DNA of 64,000 nt from Neckera pumila (lineage: Eukaryota > Streptophyta > Bryopsida > Hypnales > Neckeraceae). The DNA lies in contig OZ018411.1 in NCBI GenBank assembly GCA_963969595.1, forward strand, positions 26,857,445 to 26,921,444, written 5' to 3'. A model generated the notes under the pieces. It did no database searches, was not told where the DNA came from, and worked only from the letters and a program-made list of their open reading frames with translations. A program made the position numbers and the translations under genes. Each line of letters opens with the position of its first letter. Position 1 is the stretch's first letter. Of the stretch, positions 36,206 to 47,364 are shown in pieces.

Positions 36206-37199
36206 CCTTTTTTAGATTTCAAGAGTTCAAAATATTACATATATGTAGATTTCATTTGTTCTAACATTTTTCAATCTCATATAATAAAATTTCTTAGATT
36301 TCTAAAATATACAAACTTAAAAATAGCTAGATTTTTGTGAATAGAATTCATTATCTTGTAGATCAACAACCTACAAGTCTTATGTATCCAACCTCACAGT
36401 ACGCTTGACAATCGATATGGGACAATTGCATCTTGTGAAATCTACCAAATATTAGGTGGAAACAACATGTAAGATTTATACAAAGTCTACCACTTTGAAT
36501 TGTACATGGGGGATTTGGAGGGAATTTATAAAAATCCCTATAAGAAAATCCACGATTTTTCCCTATATCAAAATTCTTTGAAGATCCCTCCAAGGTGACA
36601 TTAAAACACTGGGAATGGCATGCAAAAACTAGTAGGAAAATTATCTACAATCCCCAAACGAGTTGGAGGGAATTCCAAAAAGTCTGTTGTGAGTCTAAAA
36701 TCAACCAGTGAGCATTTTCTTCTAGTATTCATAGTACACAACACCAAAACCATTTCTAGTTCTTGGCAAAACACTATGAAAACAATGGGTCTTTCTTGCA
36801 ACCACCCCCATTTTTGTGGGTGGGTTTGTAACAAATTTTGGAAAACTAAGAAAACTTGCACTTTTATGCCTTTAGAAGGCAAAAGTGTTGACATACATTA
36901 TTTTCTTCCTCTAATTGAAAGTTTTGAGTGCAAATATTATGTCCTTTTGTCTTTTCAATGTTCAAAATTTTCATTGGTTAAAAACTTGCTTTCTACTACC
37001 TCTTGCTTCTAGTGTAAAGACAGCCTTACTATATTGCATCTTGCTAACTTGAGCAAGCCTGGGATTGATAGTAGAGCCCCAATTTCAGCAATGCAGATGG
37101 AAGGAAGTTTCTTGAGAACACAATTAAAAAGCATGTAACAAAAAAAAAGAAAACAAAAGACCTTGCATTAATAGACGATAGAGGTTTGTACAATCCAAC
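36206..37199. other. Spacer, no recognised gene
   Basis: The ORF at 36620-37012 (130 codons, Ser/Cys/Phe-rich) has no motif. An A-rich stretch with GACCTTGCATTAATA at 37138-37175 could be another LINE tail on the minus strand. Confidence 0.4.
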
Positions 37200-37450
37200 G
37201 GAGGGGCTCCATCCGGCTCAAGATGGGAGTTCAAGCCATCCCAAATCTCATCCCAATTGCTCCCTTGGGGCCGGATGGTTTGGCGCCAAAACCATACCAC
37301 CTAAGACGATATGTAGGATGAGTTGTAGTTCCGGCTGGTCCTAAGTATAAAGCCCTTGAGCCAAACTTGGAGAAATTGAGTGATTCTATTGGTTCAAACT
37401 TGGAGAGTTCCGGCTGGCCTTCAATCCAGCCCTAAGTATAAACCGGCTCT
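37200..37450. repeat. CCGGCTGG..AAGTATAAA repeat segment
   Basis: Contains CCGGCTGGTCCTAAGTATAAA (about 37332-37352) and CCGGCTGGCCTTCAATCC..AAGTATAAACC (about 37410-37448). The same unit recurs at 38383-38425, about 970 bp downstream in direct orientation. Confidence 0.55.
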
Positions 37451-38030
37451 AATATGTGAAGGATACATGCAAGCAAAATTATCATCTTGTTACTGTTCAG
37501 AGGCTTAACTGAATCGTAATATTTGTTAGCTAATTTACATTTTTCACCAATGTTGTTTAATATTTGATTGAGTTTGATAAACTGAGTTGATTTTGATTTT
37601 GATTTCAGTACTTTATTTAACTAATGTAACACTAATAAGGCCACTTTCAAACTAGGAAATCAAGCACACTAATTAAAATTATTATATAATCTATATTTGC
37701 ATATATTGATTAAAAATATGCATAATCTATATTTTCTCACATAGATTAAAAATAGTACATAATTGATGTTTGTGAACACCAAATAATAAAAATAATACAT
37801 AATCTATGTTTGAACACACTGACTAAAAATAATACACAATCTATGTTTACATGGATATTTCAAACCCATATAGTAAAGGACCAAAATTATTTTATTGCAA
37901 GGAGAAAAATGAAAAGTTTCAAAAAAAGTAAAAAACTCAGTTTTCCATTTTTGGAATAGGAAAAATAGGAATTAAAAAAAAAAGTGAAAATAGAATAAAA
38001 AATTTCTTTTTTATGTTTGAAATAAGATAA
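37451..38030. other. AT-rich spacer
   Basis: Several loosely repeated AATA(A)T..ACATAATCTATGTTT units between about 37670 and 37850. No gene recognised. Confidence 0.45.
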
Positions 38031-38163
38031 ATAGGAAGAAAAAGGAATAAATAAATACACTTTTCTTCTTTTTTTGAAATAGGAAAGAAAGGAAGAAAAA
38101 GGAATAAATAAATACACTTTTCTTCTTTTTTTGAAATAGGAAAGAAAGGAAGAAAAGGGAAAA
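38031..38163. repeat. Purine-strand minisatellite, about 57-bp unit
   Basis: Two full units and partial ones, each GGAAGAAAAAGGAATAAATA followed by CACTTTTCTTCTTTTTTTGA. The near-identity of units indicates recent duplication. Confidence 0.85.
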
Positions 38164-38228
38164 CATGCATGTTTTTTTTTATCTTTTTAATTAAGCATTG
38201 AAAAAATTAAGAGCACATGAATTGGAAA

Positions 38229-38345
38229 TTGGGCCCTAGAATAAGCCCACGGGCTTTACATTAGTTGGAGCGGATGGAAGAATTGGAAATCCGGCCCTAG
38301 AATCCGGCCCCCAAGGGCTCTACATTAATTGGGGCTGAATAGAAG
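38229..38345. repeat. Tandem duplication with GGCCCTAGAAT unit
   Basis: Two adjacent units of about 58 bp, each running from GGCCCTAGAAT through GGGCT(T/C)TACATTA(G/A)TTGG to GAAGAATTGG. Followed by the CCGGCTGGCCTTCCATCC segment at 38383-38425. Confidence 0.7.
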
Positions 38346-38552
38346 AATTGGGGCCGGATTGAGGGCCAAATTGAAGGCAAATCCGGCTGGCCTTCCATCC
38401 GACCCCAGGCCAAGTATAAATCAACCCTTAAGTATGGTTGAATCCCGGGTAGATGTATTCCACATCTAAAGAATAGGATATACTATATCCAAATTTGTCA
38501 AAATCTATTTTTTCTGGTGCATTAAGTAGAATTGAGAAACAAATGGTATTAT

Positions 38553-38742
38553 GGGCAATTTCATTAAATTGGCGACATTTTTTTTAAATGGCATGAAAAC
38601 AATTCAGAACGGCCGTTCTAAATTTACACCTGTCCTAGATGGTTCAAAACGGCCATTTGGAAATGTATTCCTGTCCTAGATGGTGAAAATGGCACACCGT
38701 CAAAGTGGCACTTGGAATACCGCCATTTTAATGAAATTGCCC
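38553..38742. mobile_element. MITE with GGGCAATTTCATTAAATTGG ends, copy 2
   Basis: Right end CCATTTTAATGAAATTGCCC; 190 bp. Same family and orientation as 29283-29473. Confidence 0.85.
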
Positions 38743-40427
38743 GTTATTTCTCTTTTAACATCTAAAAGACCAAGTGGTTGTTGAACAAACAATTGAAAAT
38801 TTAGGTAAGTTCCTATAAAGTTAATTCTAAACAAATCTTTTGAAGTTTTAACACAAGGTGTGGATATATACCGCCTTATTGGAAGTATAATTTTTTTTTT
38901 CTGATCGGGTGCCTTGATCAAAAGTTATGTTGTACAATCTCTTTTCAACATGATGGGCAGCTTTGGACAACATGCACAAAATTCCTTGTCTACCCTTGAA
39001 ACTTTGTAGGTATATAATTAAGATAATATAAGATGCAACTTTCAAAAACATATCCCTTATGTAGCGCAAAAATCTCACTTTGGAATAAGTTAAAGTCTAT
39101 TGACCCTATAAAGCAGAATGGACAAAAAAAAAATTTAACTTCAAATTCTATAATCTTTCAATCCACGTGGATAAATTTTTGAACTATTCCCACTCATTCC
39201 CATAGTAGTCTACTATAAGTTTGTATGGTTGAATTCCAGAAAAAAACTTTTTCTCACTGCCCTAAAATGTGGCAAATTTTGACAATTTAACCCTAAAATG
39301 TGTCCTATTCCTTTAGTGGTAAAAATAATCATTTTAAAATTAAACTAAGTAGCATGGAAATGTATTTGGAAAAATAATTTGAAATATTGACATTATAGAT
39401 TGCCAAACTCATGGAGTTTAAAGAAAAGTAGTTTTTTTTCAATGATCCTTTTAAACTAGGTCATCAAACATTGATTCCTTTTAGAAGATACTTTTGCACT
39501 ACATATAGTTTGTTTTTTTGAAATATTTTTTATAATATCACATTTGCAGTTAGCTACATATTTGCCAAATTTCAGAAGTACAACATAGTTTTAGCACATG
39601 TTCCAAGTTGCCCGCCCTACCCTAGAAATTACCTCAGGGGGGCACTCACTTGTAGAATACGCATACATCTGCAATAATGTCTTATTTAATGGGGGGCTAT
39701 TTACCTTGTAAAATGGAATATAAGGCATACTATTCTTTAAAATAAAGGTAAATTTTAGTATTTTTTGGCACCCTATTGGTATTTATAATTCATTGGAGAA
39801 ATCATTTTTGGGCACCGTAGTTTAATTATAAGTAAAAATTTTACCATATCTAGCCCATTCATAGACAAGGCAATAGAACTTCAACAAAATTGTTATTACA
39901 CACAAATAGTTTTGAAATTATACAATTCTAAACTATTTGACAACAAAAAATCAGACCAAGTAGTCACCTGCATACAAAGAGATTACACTATAAACCAAGA
40001 ACAAGCTAGAAATTTCTATATATAACTTAGTCCTTAAATAATGACAAACAGAAGCCATGTTGCAAAATTTCACTTGAAATTACAGCACAAATTGTCTCAG
40101 CATCACCAGCATTCAAGATCCACCATCGAAAGTTTAGAAACACGAAATCTAGCAGGAACTACGTAGACATTAACGCCACCAAGAAATTGCTAAACAGTAT
40201 CCAACCCCAAAGTACACCACACAAGATACACATGGAGTAAAATTTTCAAATGCATACTGACTTTCTTTCCCTCGCTTGCAGCAATGAGTGCACATTAGAA
40301 ACCTGAATTTACGATTGAAATCAAGACATTAGATACACATTTTTGGAATGATTTTAGAAGCTGTTGTTGACAATCATCCATTCTGACATTATGGACTAGG
40401 AAGTACAATTTCCATCCCTATTGAATG
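38743..40427. other. Spacer; degenerate relative of the TTAA family near 38880-39320
   Basis: GGTGCCTTGATCAAAAGTTATG, TTTAACCCTAAAATGTGTCC and CCTTTAGTGGTAAA resemble motifs of the 930-bp TTAA family, heavily mutated. The rest shows nothing recognisable. Confidence 0.4.
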
Positions 40428-40455
40428 AACCCTAAACCCTAAACCCTAAACCCCC
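40428..40455. repeat. Interstitial telomere-type repeat (CCCTAAA)n
   Basis: Just over three units of the plant telomeric heptamer, flanked by ordinary sequence on both sides, so this is an internal block and not a chromosome end. Confidence 0.9.
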
Positions 40456-41438
40456 AAACATTAAATCATATTTTGCAATTTTTAGTTTGATTTGCTTGGA
40501 TACAGATATTTTTGGCAAAATTGACAAAGTCCATTTGACATTTGGATTTCTGGCTTTGCACTAGATTGATTTGTTCTTAAAAAAGCTCGGCACTATGTGG
40601 GCCTTGTGGAATGTCCCTGTTTTTGCCGATGAGGTAACTACATCTAAAATTGAACCCTTCCTAAAATCGCACAGTGGATATTCTTGCCTAAAATGTACTC
40701 CCATTGTTCATATAACATATATTATTGCTTTTGGGTGCACCTATTCTCAACACTTTGGAAATTTGTAGTTTATTTACACAGTGTCCAAAAAATGTATTCT
40801 AAGAGAATCTAGAAGCCTCTTTTGACTACCAACGGGACCCCACATTTTTTTTTTCAATATAATAGTGAAAACCATGCTGAATCATGCTAAATTGCTTAAC
40901 TGTGCGATTTAAGGTCAATAACCTTACAGGGATTGTTTACAGAGACCGCATTGTGGATGCTCTTAGCAAGATATCAATTAACTAGTCACCAACTTCAGTC
41001 CTAAATACTGTATTGTAGTTAATCTTGATAAGTGGAACTAACTTGATGGGAACAAAGCTCAGTGATGATAAGTGGTAACCTTCATTGAACCACTCTTGAT
41101 CCCTAAATTGGCCCATTCTGCCATGCCAGACCGCCAACTCATATAAATTTTGGCCATGATTTAGCCCCAACTTCATACTTCCAAGTGCCAAATCAACTAA
41201 CTGGACCACGGACTGTAGCACTTGCTTGTTTCAATCTACTTGAGCTACTATTACCTACTATTGGTTTAGAATATATTAGCTCTCTAATGTTAGGTAGGAA
41301 ATGTCTTAATTAGGGATGTCCCACCTACCCTCCCGGTTTGCATAAACCCTATACCCTAATTATTCACTACTAATTTTTTTCACCATGCTATTTTACATTG
41401 TTATGACCCAGTCATACCTCCGGACTGCATGACGAAGA
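40456..41438. other. Spacer, no recognised gene
   Basis: Small ORFs at 40571-40768 (+) and 40982-41221 (-) have no recognised motif. Confidence 0.4.
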
Positions 41439-41885
41439 TTACTGGGAGGGGGCTCGAGTAGCAGTTACGTGCCTCGGGCGGTTATGGTGGTTGGTCTCTA
41501 GGGTGCTCCTTGTTCCTGATTTAAGGCCAGTGAGAAGGCCGTGTCTCTCACTTGGCATTCTGTGATAGCATGAGACATTGTGGACTGTCACCTCTTTGGG
41601 CCCCAATGTGATTTCCGAGTAATCTGTGTTTGCCTCGTTCCCCAGAGCGGTCCATTGACCTTGTCCAGCATGTGGCATGAGGAACATGGAAGGAAGAGAA
41701 TCTTGTAGGTCGGACAAGGTGGCATAGGTGCCGGGAGCTGAGAGGCTGGGAGCAGACGTAGGAAGCTGCGACTCTAGTTGGACGAGGTAACGAGGATGCA
41801 AGGAGCTGAGCAGCTGGGAATTGAGGGGGGGAGTGGAGCGCCAACCGTGGAGCATCAACAGAAGCCACGATTCATGTTCTGACAT
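41439..41885 (-). CDS. Unrecognised 148-codon ORF in a GC-richer island
   Basis: Open frame from ATG 41885 to TAA 41439-41441, about 148 aa, rich in Leu, Ser, Pro, Thr and His, with no transmembrane segment or known motif seen. The ORF coincides closely with a GC-richer island (about 41415-41890) in an AT-rich desert, which favours real or formerly real coding sequence over a chance ORF. No neighbouring exons or splice partners were identified. It might be an orphan gene, a retrocopied or transposon-captured exon, or chance. No function can be assigned. Confidence 0.3.
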   Translation of the reverse strand: MSEHESWLLLMLHGWRSTPPLNSQLLSSLHPRYLVQLESQLPTSAPSLSAPGTYATLSDLQDSLPSMFLMPHAGQGQWTALGNEANTDYSEITLGPKEVTVHNVSCYHRMPSERHGLLTGLKSGTRSTLETNHHNRPRHVTATRAPSQ

Positions 41886-42745
41886 ACATGTACAGTTCAC
41901 ATAATTCTATGGTATTATACCTAACCCTATATTATATATAATCATGTTTCACGCTTTTAAAACACCCTATAATACATGTAATTTGTTTACAAATTTTATG
42001 AAGAATAAATATATTAAACCCTATATTTTATTGCACGTAGTTCCTACATTTTTTGACAGTGCCTCTCCAAAGAAATTACAAACATTATAACTTTTTGATC
42101 TAGGTATCTAATTAGGAAAAAAATAAAAGCAATAATTAGCAGATTGTATGCAAGCCACATTTTTGTACCAAAATCTCAAAAATATCCATTTATAAATGAA
42201 TTTTATACAGAAACCTAATTGAATTCACATATAGACATTTCTCGAATTTAATAATATGATGCTATTCCAATTGTTTTATGTTGATTTCAATTGTTACATT
42301 TATTAAAAAGGAGATTTGCGTACAAACCTTATTATTATTTAGTGTTTGAAAAATTGAGACAAAATACTCAATATTAGCATTAGACATTCATTGATATATT
42401 TAAATTATTTGGTATATTTTTAATGGAAATATATTTATTTTTTAAGTACATCAATCTTAGTAAAACGCTTGAAACATATGATTTTGAATTGGCATTTTAG
42501 AAGAATGATTCAATTCAACTAAATCTATTTTCTAGTTTTCCTTATATATTGGTCTTAAATTTTCAATATTTGAAAAGATTCTAAGTGTATATATACAGAT
42601 ATTGTTTGAATAAACTATGAATTAAAAAACTTTCTTGTATTCTCACTAAAATTATAGATAGGCTTATATTGTTTGGTAGTTGTACATTTTTATGTTTCTT
42701 AGATTCTAAATATGTACTTGTCACAACTTGGAGCTTTGAAAACAA
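41886..42745. other. AT-rich spacer, nothing recognised
   Basis: No gene or clear element. Confidence 0.5.
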
Positions 42746-42960
42746 ATGGGATTAGACACAAGAGAAGTTACGCCACTTCTAAGCAACAATCAATCATGCA
42801 TTAAACTTGTCCATAATCCTATAATGCATGCAAAAACCAAGCATATAGGGATTCAACAACACTTTATAAAGGAAGTTTTAAAATATAGAGCTATGCAAGT
42901 AAACCATGTGCATACTGCAATGCAAAAAACCATTTTTTAAAAAAGCCACTTGTATGGATG
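42746..42960 (+). pseudogene. Ty1/copia retrotransposon RNase H remnant
   Basis: The reading frame contains LLSNNQSCIKLVHNPIMHAK followed by TKHIGIQQHFIKE, matching the characteristic copia RNase H block (DNQS.IKL..NP..HARTKHI...HFI..). The catalytic-region Asp before NQS is Asn here. It ends in a stop at 42938-42940; the next frame-mate residues fit decayed ADIFTK-like sequence. No LTRs or other pol parts are recognised nearby, so this is an old fragment. Confidence 0.75.
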
Positions 42961-43463
42961 GAATCTAAAATTTCGTCTATAACTTTTGTTTGTATATCAC
43001 TTCCAAAATATTCTTCCAAATAGCACTTTATAATCATTTTTCTCAAATTGTCAATTTTGGAGAACACTCTATAAGTTAAGGGGTTAAAAACTCAAAATAA
43101 AATTATGTAAGAAGGCTAGAGTAAATTGGCCATTTACTATTAAATCCAAAAAACGCACAAGCGCACAATAATCCCTCCAATTACCAAACACTAACTACAC
43201 AATTCAACTATCAATTCAATTGTGATGGAAACAAAATTTTGTATCACCATCCAATAACTGCATACATTTTGTATCACCATCCAGTGAAGGGTTGCAAGGA
43301 ATTTTTAATTACATTTTAGCTTCATTGCCTTTAAATTGCAATAAAATTTGTAGGAAGAAATCTCTTTGCATTCTATTTTTTGAAGGTAAATCTTAACATG
43401 AAATTTAATAATCATGCCAAATTTCAAAACATGCAAGTCCCTATATTTATTAGGAGAAGGATT
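42961..43463. other. AT-rich spacer
   Basis: TTTTGTATCACCATCCA is repeated directly at 43233 and 43269. No gene. Confidence 0.45.
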
Positions 43464-43568
43464 ATTTTTTTTTATTTTTTTATTTTTGGACAAATGAAAA
43501 ATACCATTGTATTAAAGAAACTAGAAAATAACAGCCAAGACAAGACTAGTAAATGAAGAGATAAGAGC

Positions 43569-43600
<32 letters not shown>

Positions 43601-43900
43601 CAAAGAGAGGAACAAGAACCAAAAGAACTAAGTGAAAGAACAAATGGTAGGTCCCTTCCTATTCCAAACAATGATCGATTTACTCCGAAAAGCTAACACA
43701 AGAGATTGGAGCCATATACTATCAAATTTGGACCAAATGATATTGTGTTGTTGGGGATGTTGCCAAGAATTAATTTGGGCCTTGAATTGTGTTGCCCTGC
43801 CTGAGTCCAAAAGGACATTCCATAATTTATCTTGCAAGAGAGTTAGGGGCCAAGTACTCCTTGAGAAAACAATATTGTTGCGAGTGAGGAGAAGGGTTTA
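43464..43900 (-). mobile_element. LINE 3'-end fragment with poly(T)/(A) tracts
   Basis: The minus strand carries a short frame ending at 43628 (W-rich, NSWQHPQQHNIIWSKFDSIW), then a T-rich 3' UTR containing a run of over 20 T (43569-43592 on plus as A), and ends AATGGTATTTTTCATTTGTC followed by an A-rich tail. The layout matches other LINE tails here; this copy belongs to a different subfamily. Confidence 0.55.
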
Positions 43901-44209
43901 ATTTTGTTTGTGTGGTGATTGGCAAGTTTACTGTACATTCTACATTATCAATGTGAAGTGCTTCTTATGTATTGAACTGAACTGAACAGCTTTGAAAACG
44001 ATGCCGATAGCAGCTCCACCAAAACTAAAGACTACATTAATTGTCTCGCTACGAGCTTGGAACCCTAAGATCGTCTGCATGTCACCGTTACGAAAATTTC
44101 ATAATTCAAACCACCGTTTGTGGAGCAACAAACACTGTAGCTAGGTACTAGTCATCACTAGTCAAGGATCAAGTCCTTGTCGATCAACATTTCTTCAACT
44201 CACATCCAT
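43901..44209. other. Spacer
   Basis: No recognised feature. Confidence 0.4.
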
Positions 44210-44570
44210 TGAAGGCAGGATCCTCTGCAAATTCTTCTCAACTTGCACATGCGGTCCAAAACCATATTCTGTCATTAGTTTTACAATATGAATAGCCATG
44301 CCGCTCCTGAATCCTACGATTACATCGACAAAGCTCTCGCATTAAAAATTGGAACGTTTCGAAGCTTGAATAGCTTTGGAAACGAATTTGTGACTGAAAC
44401 CCAATTTGAATTCAGGAATTTCTGGCTCGGAGTGGGGTGGCGGGGTAGGTCCGGAGCAAGAGAATGCAACTCTTGGCGTGATGGGATTTTCCATTCTGAA
44501 GCAAGACCAGCAACAAAATTGTCGTTCCGTGTTCTTCATCTGTCCAACCGTGTTAACGGAGTATAATGTT
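44210..44570 (+). repeat. Duplicated segment, partner inverted at 48990-49330
   Basis: Shared strings with the reverse complement of 48990-49330: TTCAACTTGCACAT, CGGAGCAAGAGAATG, ATTGTCGTTCCGTGTTCTTC. Both copies can be read as related peptides (IFHSEARPATKLSFRVL here, IFHFGIKGPDTELSFRVL there), hinting at an ancestral coding sequence, but neither is intact. Confidence 0.65.
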
Positions 44571-45060
44571 CACTATGTTTGTAGACTGGGGTGAGGTTGA
44601 TGTCAAGGTAATTTGGATCGTTATTGTGGCGGCACAGTATGTTGCAATCAGTTTTTTTCTCCTGGTTTTCTCATAACTTAGGCTTTGTAATTGCTCTCTT
44701 TCGTTGACTTCTTGATTGAATATTTTTGTGCTTAGTAGAACTCAATATTTACTTTCTCCGGTTTCAAATTCAGCAACAATTTGAACGTTTTCTTAATCTT
44801 TTTCAATCTTCGGATGTCAGTGTACTTACAAACAGCCTAAGAAACAAAGTCTTGGAAACAGAATTGAAAATAGCCAGTGGAACTGAGGAAGCTAATAGAA
44901 TGAATACGATGAATCCAATGGAATGTCCTGTTTTCCAGATACTAAGACATGCTTGATTTTAGCTTGATTTTAGTGCTGAATTTTCTGAGCGGGTGAATGC
45001 GCACTGTAAAGTTATCCCATCTAGAATCGCAGGTAATCCCATTCTTGACACCACACAAAC
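44571..45060. other. Spacer, no recognised gene
   Basis: The ORF at 44726-44956 has heptad-like content (QQQFERFLNLFQSSD) but no recognised family. Confidence 0.35.
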
Positions 45061-45180
45061 TCAAAGGGGTGTCACACCTTTTTCATGGAGAAAGCTTCCT
45101 CATTGGCTCCTCTTTTCACTCCACAACTTCTCATTCTTCATAGAAGTTTCATGCTCGAAGAAGGTGTGACACCCCCTCCG
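45061..45180. mobile_element. Short foldback with GGGGTGTCACACCTTTTTC arms
   Basis: GGGGTGTCACACCTTTTTC at 45066-45084 pairs with GAAGAAGGTGTGACACCCC at 45155-45173, and pairing partly continues inward. A similar single arm (GAAGAAGGTGTGACTACCCC) lies at about 47344-47363. Possibly a tiny MITE. Confidence 0.55.
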
Positions 45181-45391
45181 TTTGCAAACGGAAGCAGCTG
45201 TTGGAGAAGTAGATTACATTTCAAAAGTGTAGATTTTTATGCAAACAGTGCCGTTTGATCATACCGTGCTGTTGATCCAAGACGCCATTCGTAGACTCGA
45301 GACCACAGCTCCCTATTTCTGAACTCTTTCTGAAACTTCAAGCACCTGCTGGTGAATTGCGTAGATTTTCGTTGAAGAAATGTGGATTTCG

Positions 45392-45677
45392 TATAGGGCA
45401 ATGCCTGCAGAGGAGGGCATTGCACCAAATAATCAGCCGACAAGGAGGGCGGAGCCTGACGAGGAAGGCCGATTATTTGGCGCAATGCCCGACGATAAGG
45501 GTATTGCCCGACGTAAAGCATAAGCAAAATTCAATGAAAACCGGGATGATAAATCGGAGCCAGATGAAAAATCCGTAATCCCCGATTTCGCGGGTTTGCC
45601 CGCGTAATCAGGCATTACGGCGCAGAAACTTCCCTGCAGAATGAACGGGAGAAGTCCCCCGAGTGGTTTACGTAACC
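45392..45677. repeat. GC-richer dispersed repeat, copy 2 (inverted to copy 1)
   Basis: Matches 25390-25695 in reverse orientation: GGGCAATGCC, CCAAATAATCAGCC, GATGAAAAATCCGTAATCC, GAAACTTCCC and GTGGTTTACGT appear in the mirrored order. Confidence 0.7.
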
Positions 45678-46436
45678 AATAGTTCAATTTGGTCGTATTC
45701 TGATGTTGATGGGATGGTAGATTCGTACATGTAGAGTCCGATTTGAACCGGCCAGTGTAGTGAACAAAATCCTTTGTGCAGTGAATCGCCCACCTTGGTG
45801 CGTGTCATGTCCATCCGGTGAATGGTTTCACATTAAGAACTGAACATCCAATGAAATTATACTTTAGCACTTGCATGTCATTATTTTATAATTATCACAT
45901 ATCAAGTAACAATTGAACATGTGTACTAGGAGGCAGGTGGGTGTATTTTTGGTTTGTGTGTGGGACATGAATATTCTATTTATGTTTCATTTTTGTCCAT
46001 GTATAGGAGGTTGAGTTTTAATTTCGTTAGGTGTTTGAACTTGTGTAAGTGGACAAAAATTACTTAGACTATATATTTTCTAACCCGCCCATTTCCTTGA
46101 CAATTGTAATGGGATAATTGTTTCTTCTAAACTCTACCAAATTTGTTGGTTGAAACAACATTTTTTGAAAAATGTACTCACTCTTCTTTTTTGAAAAAAT
46201 CTACCAATTTTGTCAACCAATTTCGTGGTTAAAACATCATTCTTTCAAAAGTTTTGCATCTTGCCATTTCCAAGCAAATTCAAGTACGTGCAATAAAATT
46301 GCTACAACATTATTTAAAGCAAGCTCAAACACAATATCAAGACAAATCAAGACATAAAGCACAAATATACAAGGATAGATAGAGTCTTGCAATTGAGCAA
46401 GTGGTGAGAACGCACTACAAAATATGATGAGGCCTG
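45678..46436. other. AT-rich spacer
   Basis: No gene or clear element. Confidence 0.45.
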
Positions 46437-46690
46437 CAAAAGGCCGTTAAGCCTGGCCCCCCGCGGTGATATAATAGAAAAAAAAACTCAAAATTCAAAA
46501 TGTGACGTGGTCGCATTTCGACCACGTCAGTGCTGTCAGCGCCACGTCAGCGCCACGTCATTTTTTTAAATTTTTTAAATTTTTAAATTTTTTTTAAAAT
46601 TTTCATAATTGCACCCCGCAGGTACCAAAAATCACGCACTCGCAGTCTTGTTGAGGCCTGAAATTTTTTGTAATAATGGTATCTTAAAGG
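46437..46690. repeat. Repeat with ACGT-core hairpin and A/T-run middle
   Basis: Flanked by GAGGCCTG at both ends. It contains a perfect hairpin TGACGTGGTCG / CGACCACGTCA (46503-46529) and two more CCACGTCA boxes up to 46560, then a tract of alternating T and A runs. ACGT-core boxes are bZIP-type binding sequences (family knowledge); occupancy here is unknown. Confidence 0.55.
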
Positions 46691-47364
46691 TCAAGGCTTA
46701 TTGCGGTGGAAATAAGGTGGATCCTCCCATTACCAACAAGGATCCCATTGCCAATTGATAAGGTATGTACCAGAAATTCAACAAAGACTAGGACTAATTT
46801 TGACCATCAATTCTTGGTTTTCAACCATCAATTCCTCAATTATTATTACAACACATGTCCCTAGTTTGGAATGTCAAAGTGAACGGGAAGTAGTCTCTTG
46901 AATGAGCAATTTTGGAATAGTCTAGACATTGGATATGGATTATGACCAACTTTTGGCTCCAAAATTCATAGTAAATTTCATTTCAGGAATAAAATTACAA
47001 AAAATTTGCAAGCCCTATATCTCTTATCTTTCTACATATAAAATTTTTGCATTGTCTTACACTACTCATGATCTGTCACAAAAGGGCTTAAATAATCAAG
47101 TATGGGTGGTTCAAACTTAGAGGGAGGTTGAAGGCCTCTCAACATTGAAAAAAATAGCTCACTATGTGCACCGAATCGCAAATTAGTTCTTTTGAATCGA
47201 ACGGATGTTCCCTCAAACTTACTCAAAACTATTGTCTCCGTAGCAGCTTAAGAAGCACAATAAGAATACTCAGTCACAAAGAGGCAACAAGGAGCCAACG
47301 AGAGCCGCCTTGTGTACATTCTTTGAAGAATGAGTCTGCAATGAAGAAGGTGTGACTACCCCTA
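46691..47364. other. Spacer upstream of the LINE fragment
   Basis: No recognised coding region. It may include decayed LINE sequence. Confidence 0.4.

Noticed and set aside
40428..40455. Chromosome end
   Set aside because: The telomere-type block is only about 28 bp and flanked by ordinary sequence on both sides.
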